From contig NZ_LNWY01000024.1 of assembly GCF_001681715.1 (NCBI RefSeq), positions 1-64,000 of the forward strand: a DNA stretch of 64,000 bases. The letters run 5' to 3'. The notes under the pieces were generated by a model. That model was not told the origin of the DNA. It searched no databases and saw nothing but the letters and a program-made list of their open reading frames with translations. The position numbers and the translations under genes are program-made. Source of the DNA: Tritonibacter mobilis. Its GTDB lineage: Bacteria > Pseudomonadota > Alphaproteobacteria > Rhodobacterales > Rhodobacteraceae. The stretch's first letter is position 1; the number at the start of each line of letters is the position of its first letter. Positions 42,923 through 52,121 of this stretch are shown here, one piece after another.

Positions 42923-45430
42923 GTGATCAGATTCATTCTGTCCATCTTTGGATCCATATTCAGTACCATCACCCTTGGCATTGGGGTTATGGCCCTGTCC
43001 ATAGGGGCGATTTTCTGGGTCTATGGCCGGGATTTGCCAAGCCATGAATCACTGGCGCAATACCAGCCGCCAACCATCAGCCGGATTTTCTCGGGCGAGG
43101 GGCAGCTGATTGACGAGTTTGCCAAGGAACGCCGCCTGTTTACGCCCTCGGATGAAATTCCGGCGCTGGTGAAACAGGCGTTTATCTCGGCCGAAGACAA
43201 GAACTTCTATTCTCATGCTGGCTATGACGCGCGCGGCATTCTGGCTGCTGGGATCGAGGCGGTAAAATCGCGTGGTCAAAACGTCCGCGGTGCCTCCACC
43301 ATTACCCAGCAGGTGATGAAGAACTTCCTTCTGTCCGGCGACCGTCGCGCGGAGCGTAAAATCAAAGAGATCATCCTCGCCACACGGCTGGAGGAGACGC
43401 TGTCCAAGGATAAGATCCTGGAGCTGTATCTGAACGAGATTTTCCTCGGTCAGAACTCTTATGGTGTAACGGCAGCGGCGCAGACCTATTTCAACAAAAC
43501 GCTTGGCGAGTTGGAACCGCATGAGGCCGCGACGCTCGCGTCGATGCCCAAAGCGCCCTCGGATTACCATCCAGTGCGCGAACATGAACGCCTGCTCAAT
43601 CGCCGCAACTACGTGCTGCGCGAGATGAAAGAGAACGGCTATATCTCTGAAGCCGTTTATAAAGTGGAGCGCGACCAGCCGCTGCGTTCGGTTCAGAACG
43701 GTGATTTCGACGCCTTCCGCACGGCACTGCCGCCGCGTGACTACTTTACCGATGAAATCCGCCGCCAATTGTCTGTCGACTTTGGTGAGGGGGAGTTCTT
43801 TACCGGTGGTTTCACCATCCGCGCCACCATCGACGAGGAAATGCAGACAGAAGCGGCCCTTGCCATGCGCAAGGGGCTGGAACAGTTCGACCGCAGCACC
43901 GGTGTCTGGCAGGGTCCGATCGCCGAGATCGACCCGGAGCTTCTGGGCGAGGAAACCAGTTGGCGCGAGGCGCTGAGCAATTCCGATGCCTCTCGCGATA
44001 TCATCACCGAGGATGGCGCATGGCTGCCAGCGGTGGTTCTGAAGGTCGAAGACAATGCGCTGACCATCGGGGTTGAAAGCGTCGAAGGCACCGGAACCAT
44101 TCCACGCTCTGACATCAAATGGATGCGCGGCAACTTCTTTGACAACTTCAAGCCGGGGGATGTGATCCACGCGATGGCGATCCGCGATGGCGACAGTGTC
44201 AAACACTGGTCCGCCCGTCAGGTTCCCGAAGTGCAGGGCGGTTTTGTCGCGATGGACGTGAACTCTGGCCGGGTTCTGGCGATGCAGGGGGGCTTTTCCT
44301 ACCAGCATTCGGTCTTCAACCGCGCCACACAGGCGCAGCGTCAGCCGGGTTCCAGCTTCAAACCCTTCGTTTATGCAGCGGCACTTGATAGTGGCTACAG
44401 CCCCGCAACCATCGTGATCGACGCCCCCATCGAGGTGAACACACCGCAGGGGGTCTGGCGGCCCAAGAACTCCAACCACAAGTTCTATGGCCCCACACCA
44501 CTGCGCACCGGGATCGAGATGAGCCGGAACCTTATGACCATTCGTTTGGCGCAAGAGGTCGGGATGCCGGTGGTGGCGGGCTATGCTGAGCGCTTTGGTG
44601 TCTACGACAACATGGGCACCTTCCTCGCCAACTCCCTCGGCGCGGAAGAGACCACTCTTTATAAGATGGTTGCAGCCTATGCGATGTTTGCAAATGGCGG
44701 TGAGCGGGTTGAGCCAACACTGGTGGACCGTATTCAGGATCGCTTTGGCCGGACGATCTATCGCCATGATGATCGCGATTGCGTCGATTGTAGCTATACG
44801 GAGTTGGAACAGGGCATCGCGCCCAAGATCGTGACCAACCGTGAACAGGTGATGGACCCGATCACCGCGTATCAGCTGACCTCCATGCTCAAAGGTGTGG
44901 TGGATCGCGGCACCGCTTCCAGCGTTATCAATCTGCCAGTGCCCACAGCAGGCAAAACCGGGACCACCAATGACGCGCGGGATGCGTGGTTTGTGGGCTT
45001 CACATCGAACATCGTGGCTGGTTGCTATTTTGGCTATGACAACCCGCGCCCGATGCGGGGCGGTCGCGGATACGGTGGCACGCTTTGCGGTCCGGTGTTC
45101 CAGCAGTTCATGCAGAAGGCGACCGAAAAATACGGTGGCGGCCCGTTCGAGGTGCCTCCCGGTGGCCACTTCATCAAGATCGACCGCTACACCGGCAGCC
45201 GTCTGCCCAATGAAGCTGGGGGTGCCAACGTGGTGGCGGAGTATTTCCGCGATGGCGAAGAGCCGATCTTTGGTCTCGCCTTTGATGGGGGCTTTGGCAT
45301 GGGTTCCAACCTGCCGCTCTTTGAGGAGGTCACCGAATCCGGGCGTCAGGTCACCACCTCCAGCGGCGGCACCGCCGTGCTGGGGCCCAAGGCCACCTTT
45401 GGCGACGTAAGCTCTGGCGGGCTTTACTAA
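42923..45430 (+). CDS. mrcA: Penicillin-binding protein 1A, bifunctional
   Basis: Class A PBP of 835 residues with one N-terminal membrane anchor (about 2-35). The glycosyltransferase domain has ISAEDKNFYSHAGYDARGI, GASTITQQVMKNFLLS and ILELYLNEIFLGQNSYG. An OB-like linker region precedes the transpeptidase domain, with the nucleophile in RQPGSSFKPFVYAAAL, SRNLMTIRLAQEVG as SxN and AGKTGTTNDARDAWFVG as KTG. It starts with GTG at 42923, supported by a well-formed promoter upstream. Length is normal for alphaproteobacteria. Confidence 0.95.
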   Translation: MIRFILSIFGSIFSTITLGIGVMALSIGAIFWVYGRDLPSHESLAQYQPPTISRIFSGEGQLIDEFAKERRLFTPSDEIPALVKQAFISAEDKNFYSHAGYDARGILAAGIEAVKSRGQNVRGASTITQQVMKNFLLSGDRRAERKIKEIILATRLEETLSKDKILELYLNEIFLGQNSYGVTAAAQTYFNKTLGELEPHEAATLASMPKAPSDYHPVREHERLLNRRNYVLREMKENGYISEAVYKVERDQPLRSVQNGDFDAFRTALPPRDYFTDEIRRQLSVDFGEGEFFTGGFTIRATIDEEMQTEAALAMRKGLEQFDRSTGVWQGPIAEIDPELLGEETSWREALSNSDASRDIITEDGAWLPAVVLKVEDNALTIGVESVEGTGTIPRSDIKWMRGNFFDNFKPGDVIHAMAIRDGDSVKHWSARQVPEVQGGFVAMDVNSGRVLAMQGGFSYQHSVFNRATQAQRQPGSSFKPFVYAAALDSGYSPATIVIDAPIEVNTPQGVWRPKNSNHKFYGPTPLRTGIEMSRNLMTIRLAQEVGMPVVAGYAERFGVYDNMGTFLANSLGAEETTLYKMVAAYAMFANGGERVEPTLVDRIQDRFGRTIYRHDDRDCVDCSYTELEQGIAPKIVTNREQVMDPITAYQLTSMLKGVVDRGTASSVINLPVPTAGKTGTTNDARDAWFVGFTSNIVAGCYFGYDNPRPMRGGRGYGGTLCGPVFQQFMQKATEKYGGGPFEVPPGGHFIKIDRYTGSRLPNEAGGANVVAEYFRDGEEPIFGLAFDGGFGMGSNLPLFEEVTESGRQVTTSSGGTAVLGPKATFGDVSSGGLY

Positions 45431-45450
45431 CCATCCCCAATCGTTTTGAT

Positions 45451-45481
45451 GCGGGCAGGCGAGTAATCCTCGCTTGCCCGC
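45451..45481 (+). terminator. Strong hairpin after mrcA
   Basis: GCGGGCAGGCGAG (45451-45463) pairs with CTCGCTTGCCCGC (45469-45481) with one G-T pair and a five-base loop. No T run follows, so it may be a transcript-stabilising or weakly terminating hairpin. Confidence 0.6.
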
Positions 45482-45545
45482 ACTCTTGTAGTGGTCCCGG
45501 ACGTGCGGTATCACCCACTCTCAAACAAGATTTCAAGGAATGCTC

Positions 45546-46670
45546 ATGCGCGCCGAGATCCAGACCATCGTGGCCGATATCGAAAAATCGCTCGACCTGC
45601 TTGCCCAGCGGATGAACTGGGAGACGGCGGAATTCCGGCTTGAGGAATTCAATGCGCGTGTGGAAGATCCCAACCTCTGGGATGACCCGGCGGCGGCGCA
45701 AAAGCTGATGCGGGATCGTCAATCTCTGGTCGACGCAATCGACACCTATAAGGGCATTCGCCAGGACCTCGACGATAGCGTCGAGTTGATTGAGCTTGGC
45801 GAGATGGAAGAGGATGACGAGGTCGTCAAGGACGCCGAGGAAACCTTGAAGGCGCTGAAGGAAAAAGCCGCCCAGAAAGAGCTGGAAGCGCTTCTGGATG
45901 GCGAGACCGACCCCAACGATGCCTTCCTTGAAATCAAGGCAGGCGCGGGCGGTACCGAGGCTTGCGACTGGGCGTCGATGCTGGCGCGGATGTATGTGCG
46001 TTGGGCCGAGAGCCGGGGCTTTAGCGTTGATCTGCAGGAAGAGCAGGCGGGCGCTGAGGCGGGGATCAAATCCGCCACCTATCAGATCAAGGGCCACAAC
46101 GCCTATGGCTGGCTGAAGTCTGAGAGCGGCACCCACCGGTTGGTGCGGATTTCGCCCTTTGGCAAGGGCACGCGCGAAACATCCTTTGCCGCCGTGGGCG
46201 CCTATCCGGTGATTGATGATAATATCGAGATCGAGGTCAACCCAGCCGACATCCGCATCGACACATACCGGTCGTCCGGTGCGGGCGGTCAGCACGTTAA
46301 CACCACCGACTCTGCGGTGCGGATCACCCACGAGCCCACGGGCATCGTGGTGACCTCATCCGAGAAATCGCAGCACCAGAACCGCGACATCGCCATGAAG
46401 GCCCTGAAATCGCGCCTTTATCAGTTGGAGCTTGATCGTCGCAACGCTGAGGTGAATGCCCTGCACGAAGCCAAGGGCGACGCGGGCTGGGGCAACCAGA
46501 TCCGCTCTTATGTGATGCAGCCCTATCAGATGGTCAAAGACCTGCGCACCAACCATGAGACCGCCGACACCAAAGGGGTGCTGGATGGTGATCTGGATGG
46601 ATTTATGGCCGCGACACTGGCGATGAAAGTCGCAGGCAAAAGCCGCGCCGACGCTAAGAGCGAAGATTAA
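45546..46670 (+). CDS. prfB: Peptide chain release factor 2
   Basis: Class I release factor of 374 residues. The SPF anticodon-like motif in RISPFGKGTRETSF marks RF2 (UAA/UGA), and the catalytic loop is SSGAGGQHVNTTDSAVRITH. The reading frame is continuous, so the programmed frameshift of many prfB genes is absent. I start at 45546, because AAGGA at 45535 abuts the earlier ATG at 45540 but is six bases from this one. The MRAEIQTIVADIEKSL start fits the family. A strong terminator follows. Confidence 0.95.
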   Translation: MRAEIQTIVADIEKSLDLLAQRMNWETAEFRLEEFNARVEDPNLWDDPAAAQKLMRDRQSLVDAIDTYKGIRQDLDDSVELIELGEMEEDDEVVKDAEETLKALKEKAAQKELEALLDGETDPNDAFLEIKAGAGGTEACDWASMLARMYVRWAESRGFSVDLQEEQAGAEAGIKSATYQIKGHNAYGWLKSESGTHRLVRISPFGKGTRETSFAAVGAYPVIDDNIEIEVNPADIRIDTYRSSGAGGQHVNTTDSAVRITHEPTGIVVTSSEKSQHQNRDIAMKALKSRLYQLELDRRNAEVNALHEAKGDAGWGNQIRSYVMQPYQMVKDLRTNHETADTKGVLDGDLDGFMAATLAMKVAGKSRADAKSED

Positions 46671-46695
46671 GCCTCTTTTTGCCAAACCCTATCTG

Positions 46696-46729
46696 AAAAC
46701 CCCTGACCGGATGGTCAGGGGTTTTTTCT
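46696..46729 (+). terminator. Rho-independent terminator after prfB
   Basis: A 13-base perfect stem (AAAACCCCTGACC at 46696-46708 with GGTCAGGGGTTTT at 46713-46725), four-base loop GGAT, and a T-rich tail. Confidence 0.9.
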
Positions 46730-46909
46730 TGCGTCGCATGCGCTCCCGCCCCCGGTGCAGGCATCACAGATGCCCTTCCGGCGTTGGGCGTGGCAGCGCG
46801 CCCTGACGGGCGCGCTGCGGGCGCCTGTGATGACGGGTGGGACCGAGCCGGAAATTGACAATCGGGGATGCGTGCGAAACGGTGAGCAAAATTGCTGTGA
46901 GGAGATCCG

Positions 46910-47539
46910 ATGCTTTTAGATGTGAACCTTCCGCTCATTCTCCTTGCGGCTTTGATCGCCGTGGCCAGCCCCGGTCCTGCGACGCTTGCCCTTGCGGGGA
47001 CCTCTATGGCCTCTGGCCGGGCCTCGGGGCTTGCATTGGCTGCGGGCATCACCACCGGATCTCTGACGTGGTCGGTTGCTGCGGCAATGGGCCTTGGGGC
47101 CGTTATGCTGGCGCATGTCTGGATCTTTGAGATGGTGCGCTACTTCGGTGCCGCATATCTGATGTACCTGGCGTATAAGGCGGCACGATCTGCGCTCTCC
47201 AGCAAGGACTTGGCCACAAAGTCCTTTGCGGGTGGAAAACGCTCCCTTTATGCAAAGGGCTTGGCGCTCCATCTGACCAACCCAAAGGCAATATTGTTCT
47301 TTGGGTCTTTGTTCTCTCTTGGGGTTCCGGCTGGAACCGGCGTTCAGGACCTGATGATTGTCATTGCGGCGGTTGGGGTACAGAGTGCGCTCGTGTTTCA
47401 CGGATATGCGCTGCTTTTCTCATCGCAGAGCATGACAAGGATTTACCTCAAACTGCGCCGTGGGTTTGAAGGGATATTTGCGGTTGGATTTGGTGCCGCC
47501 AGCATCAAGATCCTGACAGCGCGCATCCAGTCGCCGTAG
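46910..47539 (+). CDS. LysE/RhtB-family exporter
   Basis: Inner-membrane exporter of 209 residues, about six helices. The family signature is ALIAVASPGPATLALAGTSM near the N-terminus, with ASGLALAAGITTGSLTWSV and GLALHLTNPKAILFFGSLF later. Such proteins export amino acids or related small molecules; the substrate is unknown. The gene stands alone with about 240 bases to prfB and 220 to the amidase. The ribosome site is GAGGAGATCCG. Confidence 0.87.
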   Translation: MLLDVNLPLILLAALIAVASPGPATLALAGTSMASGRASGLALAAGITTGSLTWSVAAAMGLGAVMLAHVWIFEMVRYFGAAYLMYLAYKAARSALSSKDLATKSFAGGKRSLYAKGLALHLTNPKAILFFGSLFSLGVPAGTGVQDLMIVIAAVGVQSALVFHGYALLFSSQSMTRIYLKLRRGFEGIFAVGFGAASIKILTARIQSP

Positions 47540-47727
47540 GTTTTCACCTGTGAGGCCTCGCCTGAATGAGGCGCGCGGCTAAGGCGCGTTCCAGTCCTGC
47601 CAATTCTAAGTTCCGTACAAATTATTGATGCATCTCATAGGCATCTATTTGTCAACGGCTGCGCATCGGACATTCTGCAGCACGGCAGAATTTTAGGGGC
47701 TTTGCAGACCGTTATCGGCGTCCTAGG

Positions 47728-47751
47728 CTCTCAGTCATATAGACTGAGAGG
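47728..47751 (+). promoter_or_regulatory. Hairpin covering the amidase ribosome-binding region
   Basis: CTCTCAGTC (47728-47736) pairs perfectly with GACTGAGAG (47742-47750) across the loop ATATA. The 3' arm plus one base forms GAGAGG, the best candidate ribosome site for the amidase ATG at 47763. In RNA the hairpin would hide it; in DNA it could be an operator. Confidence 0.55.
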
Positions 47752-47762
47752 AAATTGCGATC

Positions 47763-49142
47763 ATGCTTTGCGACAGGACAGCCACCGAGATTTTGCAGGA
47801 CCTTGCGCGCGGGTCGCTGACCGCCGAGGCTTTGATGGAAGCCACGCTTGCGCGGATCGCTGAGCGCAACCCGGAACTCAATGCGATTGTTGCCCTGCGC
47901 CCGGCCGAGGAGCTGATGGCAGAGGCGCGCGCAGCAGATGCGGTGCCGATGGATGAGCGCGGTGCGCTTCACGGTGTGCCGATGGCGATCAAGGATCTGT
48001 CCAATGCAAAGGGTCTGGTCTGCGCGCAGGGATCGCCGATCTTTGCGGGGCAGGTGGCGCAGGACGATGATATCTTTGTGGCGCGGCTGCGCGCGGCGGG
48101 CGTGATCGTGATCGGCAAGACCAATACGCCTGAGTTTGGCCTTGGCTCGCACACCTATAATCCCGTCTACGGCGCAACTGGCAATGTGGTGGACCCAAGC
48201 CGGTCTGCGGGGGGCTCTTCTGGCGGGGCTGCGGTTGCGCTGGCTGCGGGAATGGTGCCGCTGGCGGATGGCTCTGACATGATGGGGTCCCTGCGCAATC
48301 CGGCGGGCTGGAATGAGATCTACGGCTTTCGCCCGACCTGGGGCTGGGTGCCGTCTGAACCGGTTGGCGATGTCTTTTTGCACACGCTGGCCAGCAATGG
48401 GCCGATGGCGCGCACACCCGATGATCTGGCGCTGCTGATGGATGTGATGTCTGGCGGCGATCCGCGCCTGCCACTGCACCGCGGGGCCGAAAAAGTATCT
48501 CCGCTCAGCCCACCTAAATCGCTGCGGCTGGGCTGGCTTGGCGATTGGGGAGGGGCCTATCCGATGGAGGAGGGCATCCTCGACACCTGCGAGGCAGCCA
48601 TTGCAACGCTGGAGGGGCAGGGCCATCAGGTCGATCGTCTGGCGCCTCCTTATCCGGCTGAGAAAATCTGGCAAAGCTGGATCACGCTGCGCTCCTTTGC
48701 CGTGGCTGCGGGCTTGCGCGCGCTGAAGGACCGGCGCGATCAGTTGAAAGAGGCCGCTCTTTGGGAGCTTGATCGGGGGCTGGGGTTTTCGGGCCAAGAG
48801 GTGCAAGAGGCGTCAGATTTGCGTGCGGGCTGGATGCGTGCGGCTGCGCGTATGTTTGACAGCTATGACGCGGTGCTGTTGCCAAGCGCGCAATGCTGGC
48901 CCTTCCCGGTGGAATGGGACTACCCGAAAGAGATCGCAGGGCAGGCGATGGACACCTACCACCGCTGGATGGAGGTGGTGGTGCCCGCAAGCCTCCTCGG
49001 GCTGCCTGCGCTTGCGGTGCCAGCCGGACGTGGCGGGCCAGACCAGCTTCCTATTGGTCTGCAAATCATCGGCCCCCATGGCAGCGACGCGCAGATCCTT
49101 GGGCTAGGGCAGGGGTATCACCGGGCGCGCTCGGCCACATAG
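47763..49142 (+). CDS. Amidase-signature family amidase
   Basis: A 459-residue serine amidase. The Ser-cisSer-Lys triad is recognisable: Lys in HGVPMAIKDLSNAKG, the signature SRSAGGSSGGAAVALAAGMV with the cis-Ser, and the nucleophile within DGSDMMGSLRNPAGW. In many relatives this region reads DGGGSIR, so SDMMGSLRNP is a subgroup variant. It hydrolyses amides in the cytoplasm, but the substrate is not evident. Start at 47763; see the upstream hairpin. It is followed after about 50 bases by the DUF2189 gene. Confidence 0.89.
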   Translation: MLCDRTATEILQDLARGSLTAEALMEATLARIAERNPELNAIVALRPAEELMAEARAADAVPMDERGALHGVPMAIKDLSNAKGLVCAQGSPIFAGQVAQDDDIFVARLRAAGVIVIGKTNTPEFGLGSHTYNPVYGATGNVVDPSRSAGGSSGGAAVALAAGMVPLADGSDMMGSLRNPAGWNEIYGFRPTWGWVPSEPVGDVFLHTLASNGPMARTPDDLALLMDVMSGGDPRLPLHRGAEKVSPLSPPKSLRLGWLGDWGGAYPMEEGILDTCEAAIATLEGQGHQVDRLAPPYPAEKIWQSWITLRSFAVAAGLRALKDRRDQLKEAALWELDRGLGFSGQEVQEASDLRAGWMRAAARMFDSYDAVLLPSAQCWPFPVEWDYPKEIAGQAMDTYHRWMEVVVPASLLGLPALAVPAGRGGPDQLPIGLQIIGPHGSDAQILGLGQGYHRARSAT

Positions 49143-49190
49143 CCGCACACCTCACACTCAGCTCGGACAGGCCAGGCAAAAGGGAGCAAG

Positions 49191-49997
49191 ATGACGCAAA
49201 CCGTAGAAACCACCGCCCCCATCACGCGCCCCTTGGGCGTGCCAGAGTTGCGACGCGTCAGCTGGGCAACGTTGAAGCAGGCGCTCGGTGGGGGCTGGCG
49301 CGATTTCTGCGCCAAGCCCATCTATGGCCTGATCTTTGCCGGCTTCTACGTGCTTGCGGGCTGGTTCATGGCTTGGGTGACGCTTCGGACGCAAACCAGC
49401 TATTGGCTGGTTCTGGCGGCCATCGGCTTTCCACTGATCGGCCCCTTTGCGGCGGTGGGGCTATACGAGGTCTCTCACCGGATCGAGCAGGGGCGCAGGC
49501 TGGATGCGGGGCGGATATTTGGCGTGATCTTTGAACAAAGTCGCCGCCAGTTGCCATCCATCTGCGCCATTATCATCGTGGTGTTTCTGTTCTGGTTCTT
49601 CCTTGGTCATATGATCTTTGCGCTGTTTCTTGGCCATATGCCGATGGTCAATGTCTCCACCTCGTCAGAAGTGTTCCTGACCACGCAGGGGGTGATGATG
49701 CTGGGGGTGGGCACGGTGGTCGGCGCGCTCTTTGCGCTGCTGATCTATATGATCACCGTGTTGGGCTTGCCGCTGCTGCTCGATCGCGAGATCGATTTTG
49801 TAACGGCGATGATCACCAGCTTTGCCTATGTGCAGGCAAACCCGCTGCCGATGCTGGCATGGGCTGTGATGATTGCCACGCTGACCTTTGTTGCGCTTTT
49901 GCCGGGGTTCTTCGGCCTGCTGATCGTGCTGCCGTGGCTTGGGCATTCCAGCTGGCATCTCTACCGGCTGCTGCGGGTCGAGGAGGACGTTACTTAA
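49191..49997 (+). CDS. DUF2189 integral membrane protein
   Basis: A 268-residue protein with six or so membrane helices and the DUF2189 pattern: [20 protein letters not shown] at the N-terminus, [20 protein letters not shown], and [20 protein letters not shown]. The family is common in roseobacters and often lies near respiratory or cytochrome genes, but the function is unknown. The ribosome site is AAAGGGAGC. Its end overlaps the convergent XRE regulator by eight bases. Confidence 0.86.
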   Translation: MTQTVETTAPITRPLGVPELRRVSWATLKQALGGGWRDFCAKPIYGLIFAGFYVLAGWFMAWVTLRTQTSYWLVLAAIGFPLIGPFAAVGLYEVSHRIEQGRRLDAGRIFGVIFEQSRRQLPSICAIIIVVFLFWFFLGHMIFALFLGHMPMVNVSTSSEVFLTTQGVMMLGVGTVVGALFALLIYMITVLGLPLLLDREIDFVTAMITSFAYVQANPLPMLAWAVMIATLTFVALLPGFFGLLIVLPWLGHSSWHLYRLLRVEEDVT

Positions 49998-50790
49998 ACG
50001 GTGTGCCCAGCTGCAACAGGCGACGGTGAAAGGGGATGATCTCAGGCGCGGTGGTAAAGCCGCAGCCGCGCGCCGCCGCGATGGCGGTGCTGACATCATT
50101 GCCCAGATATTCATAGATCATCCGCAGCACCCGCTCGCCGCTTTCGCTTTCGCGGATGGTGCGTGCCACATAACCGGTCCAGAGGCTGTTTTCCGCCGCT
50201 GAGACCCGCGCAAGATAGTTGAACGAATAGGTCAGCGTGTTGCGACGGCTCAGCACAAAGGCCACCCCATCTTCATGGCAGGTCATATAGCCGCGATACT
50301 CGCGCGAGGGGCCATGGGTGGACAGCCCTTGATAGCGCATGCCGGCGCGCGGCTCATATCCGCGCACATAGGTGACACCATCAATGCGTTTCACATGCAC
50401 GATGCCCAGAACGTAACTCTCGTCGCTGATAAAACTGCGTCGGGTGAAGCGATAAAACCCTGTTGGAAATACATCCTCGGTGACGCGCATCAGGCCCGCG
50501 TCGATAAAATCCTTGAGGTAGTCACTGTGCAGCGCGCTGCCTTCCGGACGGTCGAGGGTTTCCACCGGGGCCAGCAAAATCCGCGCATCGACCTCAAAAA
50601 AGTTGCAGATCCGGTCGAGCACATCGGGGCGGGGAAAGCTCTCACCAGAGAGGTAGCGGTTAAACTGCGTTCGGTTGATGCCCAGGCGCCGCGACAGCTC
50701 CGAGATGGACGGATACTCCCGAGCGAGACTGCGCAGATTGTCTCCGAACACTGTCCTTAATTCTGCGGGGGATCGGGAGCTTTTTAACAT
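49990..50790 (-). CDS. XRE-type helix-turn-helix regulator
   Basis: A 266-residue regulator. The DNA-binding domain occupies about residues 12-75: [20 protein letters not shown], then [21 protein letters not shown] and [13 protein letters not shown]. The remaining 190 residues form a ligand or dimerisation domain I do not recognise, with [19 protein letters not shown] and [20 protein letters not shown]. It overlaps the convergent DUF2189 gene and faces the divergent small gene at 50983. Targets unknown. Confidence 0.83.
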   Translation of the reverse strand: MLKSSRSPAELRTVFGDNLRSLAREYPSISELSRRLGINRTQFNRYLSGESFPRPDVLDRICNFFEVDARILLAPVETLDRPEGSALHSDYLKDFIDAGLMRVTEDVFPTGFYRFTRRSFISDESYVLGIVHVKRIDGVTYVRGYEPRAGMRYQGLSTHGPSREYRGYMTCHEDGVAFVLSRRNTLTYSFNYLARVSAAENSLWTGYVARTIRESESGERVLRMIYEYLGNDVSTAIAAARGCGFTTAPEIIPFHRRLLQLGTPFK

Positions 50791-50982
50791 GTTTGTTCCG
50801 GGATAGCGGCGTGATGGTTCGCAAGGGCATCATGAAGTGACGCGAGTTAGGTTCAATTGCGGAGTTTATGACGCTGTAGCGTATCAATGCCGACACAAAT
50901 TGCAATTCCCTATTCGAAACTTTGGGATGTTTGAATTCCGTCTTTTGACGCAGAATAGAGTCGGGCAAAAATGGGGTCCGCA

Positions 50983-51396
50983 ATGATCGGGGTTGTCGTA
51001 TGGGCCGATACCGCAAAGTCAAAAGCGGTCATCTGGTGTGAAGATCAAAGAGATTTAGCCTACTACATGCAGCAGGAGGAGGTCGCTGATGCGATCTCGC
51101 TGCAAAAGGGCGATCTGGTAGAATTCGAAAGCCGGTATGAAAGTGGTGTGCGCATGGCCGGCGGCGTACAAGTGGTTGAACCAAGTGCTGAACCGAGCCT
51201 TGCGGAGGTGCTGCGCGCGCGCAAACGCGGCGAACAGAACCGCAGCGAGGAGCCGGTTGATACCGCCCATCAGGGCGCAGAGGTGGCCACCCTGTCGATC
51301 CCGGAACGATGTAGTTCCCGTGTTGAGGGGCGCCGCAGTACCGGAGAACGCAAAAGCGCAAAAATTCTGCCTTTCCCGGAATTGCTGCGCGCTTAA
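50983..51396 (+). CDS. Hypothetical protein with conserved N-terminal beta domain
   Basis: A 137-residue protein I cannot assign to a known family. The first half, GVVVWADTAKSKAVIWCEDQ followed by KGDLVEFESRYESGVRMAGG, looks like a small OB-like or cold-shock-like beta domain (alternating hydrophobic strands, turn at KGD). The second half is charged and likely disordered, ending with KSAKILPFPELLRA. I take the ATG at 50983, though the in-frame ATG at 50971 is possible. It is followed by a strong terminator shared with ilvN. Confidence 0.72.
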   Translation: MIGVVVWADTAKSKAVIWCEDQRDLAYYMQQEEVADAISLQKGDLVEFESRYESGVRMAGGVQVVEPSAEPSLAEVLRARKRGEQNRSEEPVDTAHQGAEVATLSIPERCSSRVEGRRSTGERKSAKILPFPELLRA

Positions 51397-51438
51397 CGAT
51401 TACGTCTCAGGCGACCCCGGATCATAAAGCGGACACAA

Positions 51439-51466
51439 AAAAAGCGCACCATTTGGTGCGCTTTTT
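51439..51466. terminator. Bidirectional terminator between the hypothetical gene and ilvN
   Basis: AAAAAGCGCACC (51439-51450) pairs with GGTGCGCTTTTT (51455-51466), four-base loop, A and T tracts on both sides, so it can end transcripts from both strands. Confidence 0.9.
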
Positions 51467-51495
51467 GTTTTTACACGGGCTGAAATGCGCAGCGG

Positions 51496-52056
51496 TTATT
51501 CACCGCGCAAAAGTGCGGCAACGCCGGTGCGGGCGATCTTGGTCAGACCCAGCGGGCGCATCAGATCGGCAAAGGCGTCGATCTTGTCGGGCGTGCCGGT
51601 GATTTCAAAGATGAAGCTGTTGAGCGTCGTATCCACGACTTTGGCGCGGAAAATATCCGCAAGGCGCATCGCCTCGACGCGCTTTTCGCCTTCGCCGACC
51701 ACTTTGACGATGGCCAGTTCACGCTCCACAAAGGGGCCGGCCACGGTGAGGTCGGTGACCTCATGCACCGGCACGATGCGACCAAGCTGCGCCTTGATCT
51801 GTTCGATCACCTGCGGCGTGCCGGTGGTGACCACGGTGATACGTGACAGATGCCCGGTGTGGTCGACTTCGGCCACAGTGAGGCTGTCGATGTTGTAACC
51901 ACGGCCTGAAAACAGCCCGATAACGCGCGCCAGTACGCCGGGTTCGTTTTCCACCAGAACGGTGATCGTGTGCCGCTCCTGCGTGTCGGAGAAATTCGGG
52001 CGTAGGTTATAGGCGGAGTGCTTGGAAGCACCTTTTTTGATGTGTAGGGCAGACAT
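51496..52056 (-). CDS. ilvN: Acetolactate synthase small regulatory subunit
   Basis: A 186-residue regulatory subunit that confers valine feedback on acetolactate synthase. The N-terminal ACT domain is HTITVLVENEPGVLARVIGL with FSGRGYNIDSLTVAEVDHTG; the C-terminal ALS_ss domain includes VERELAIVKVVGEGEKRVEA. The ATG at 52056 (MSALHIKKG) follows AGGGAC; earlier codons are rejected. It sits 65 bases after the large-subunit gene in the same operon. Also called ilvH in some species. Confidence 0.95.
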   Translation of the reverse strand: MSALHIKKGASKHSAYNLRPNFSDTQERHTITVLVENEPGVLARVIGLFSGRGYNIDSLTVAEVDHTGHLSRITVVTTGTPQVIEQIKAQLGRIVPVHEVTDLTVAGPFVERELAIVKVVGEGEKRVEAMRLADIFRAKVVDTTLNSFIFEITGTPDKIDAFADLMRPLGLTKIARTGVAALLRGE

Positions 52057-52121
52057 GTCAGTCCCTTTCCTCGAAATATCGGGGCAAGGCGCTGCGCGCC
52101 TTGCAAGCAAATCTCAGATGA

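Noticed and set aside
43049-45514. An 821-residue minus-strand open frame across mrcA
   Set aside because: It lies opposite a clear PBP1A gene with all motifs and a promoter; composition is typical of an antisense shadow.
45540-45545. Earlier prfB start codon at 45540
   Set aside because: The ribosome site directly abuts it; the ATG at 45546 has correct spacing and matches family N-termini.
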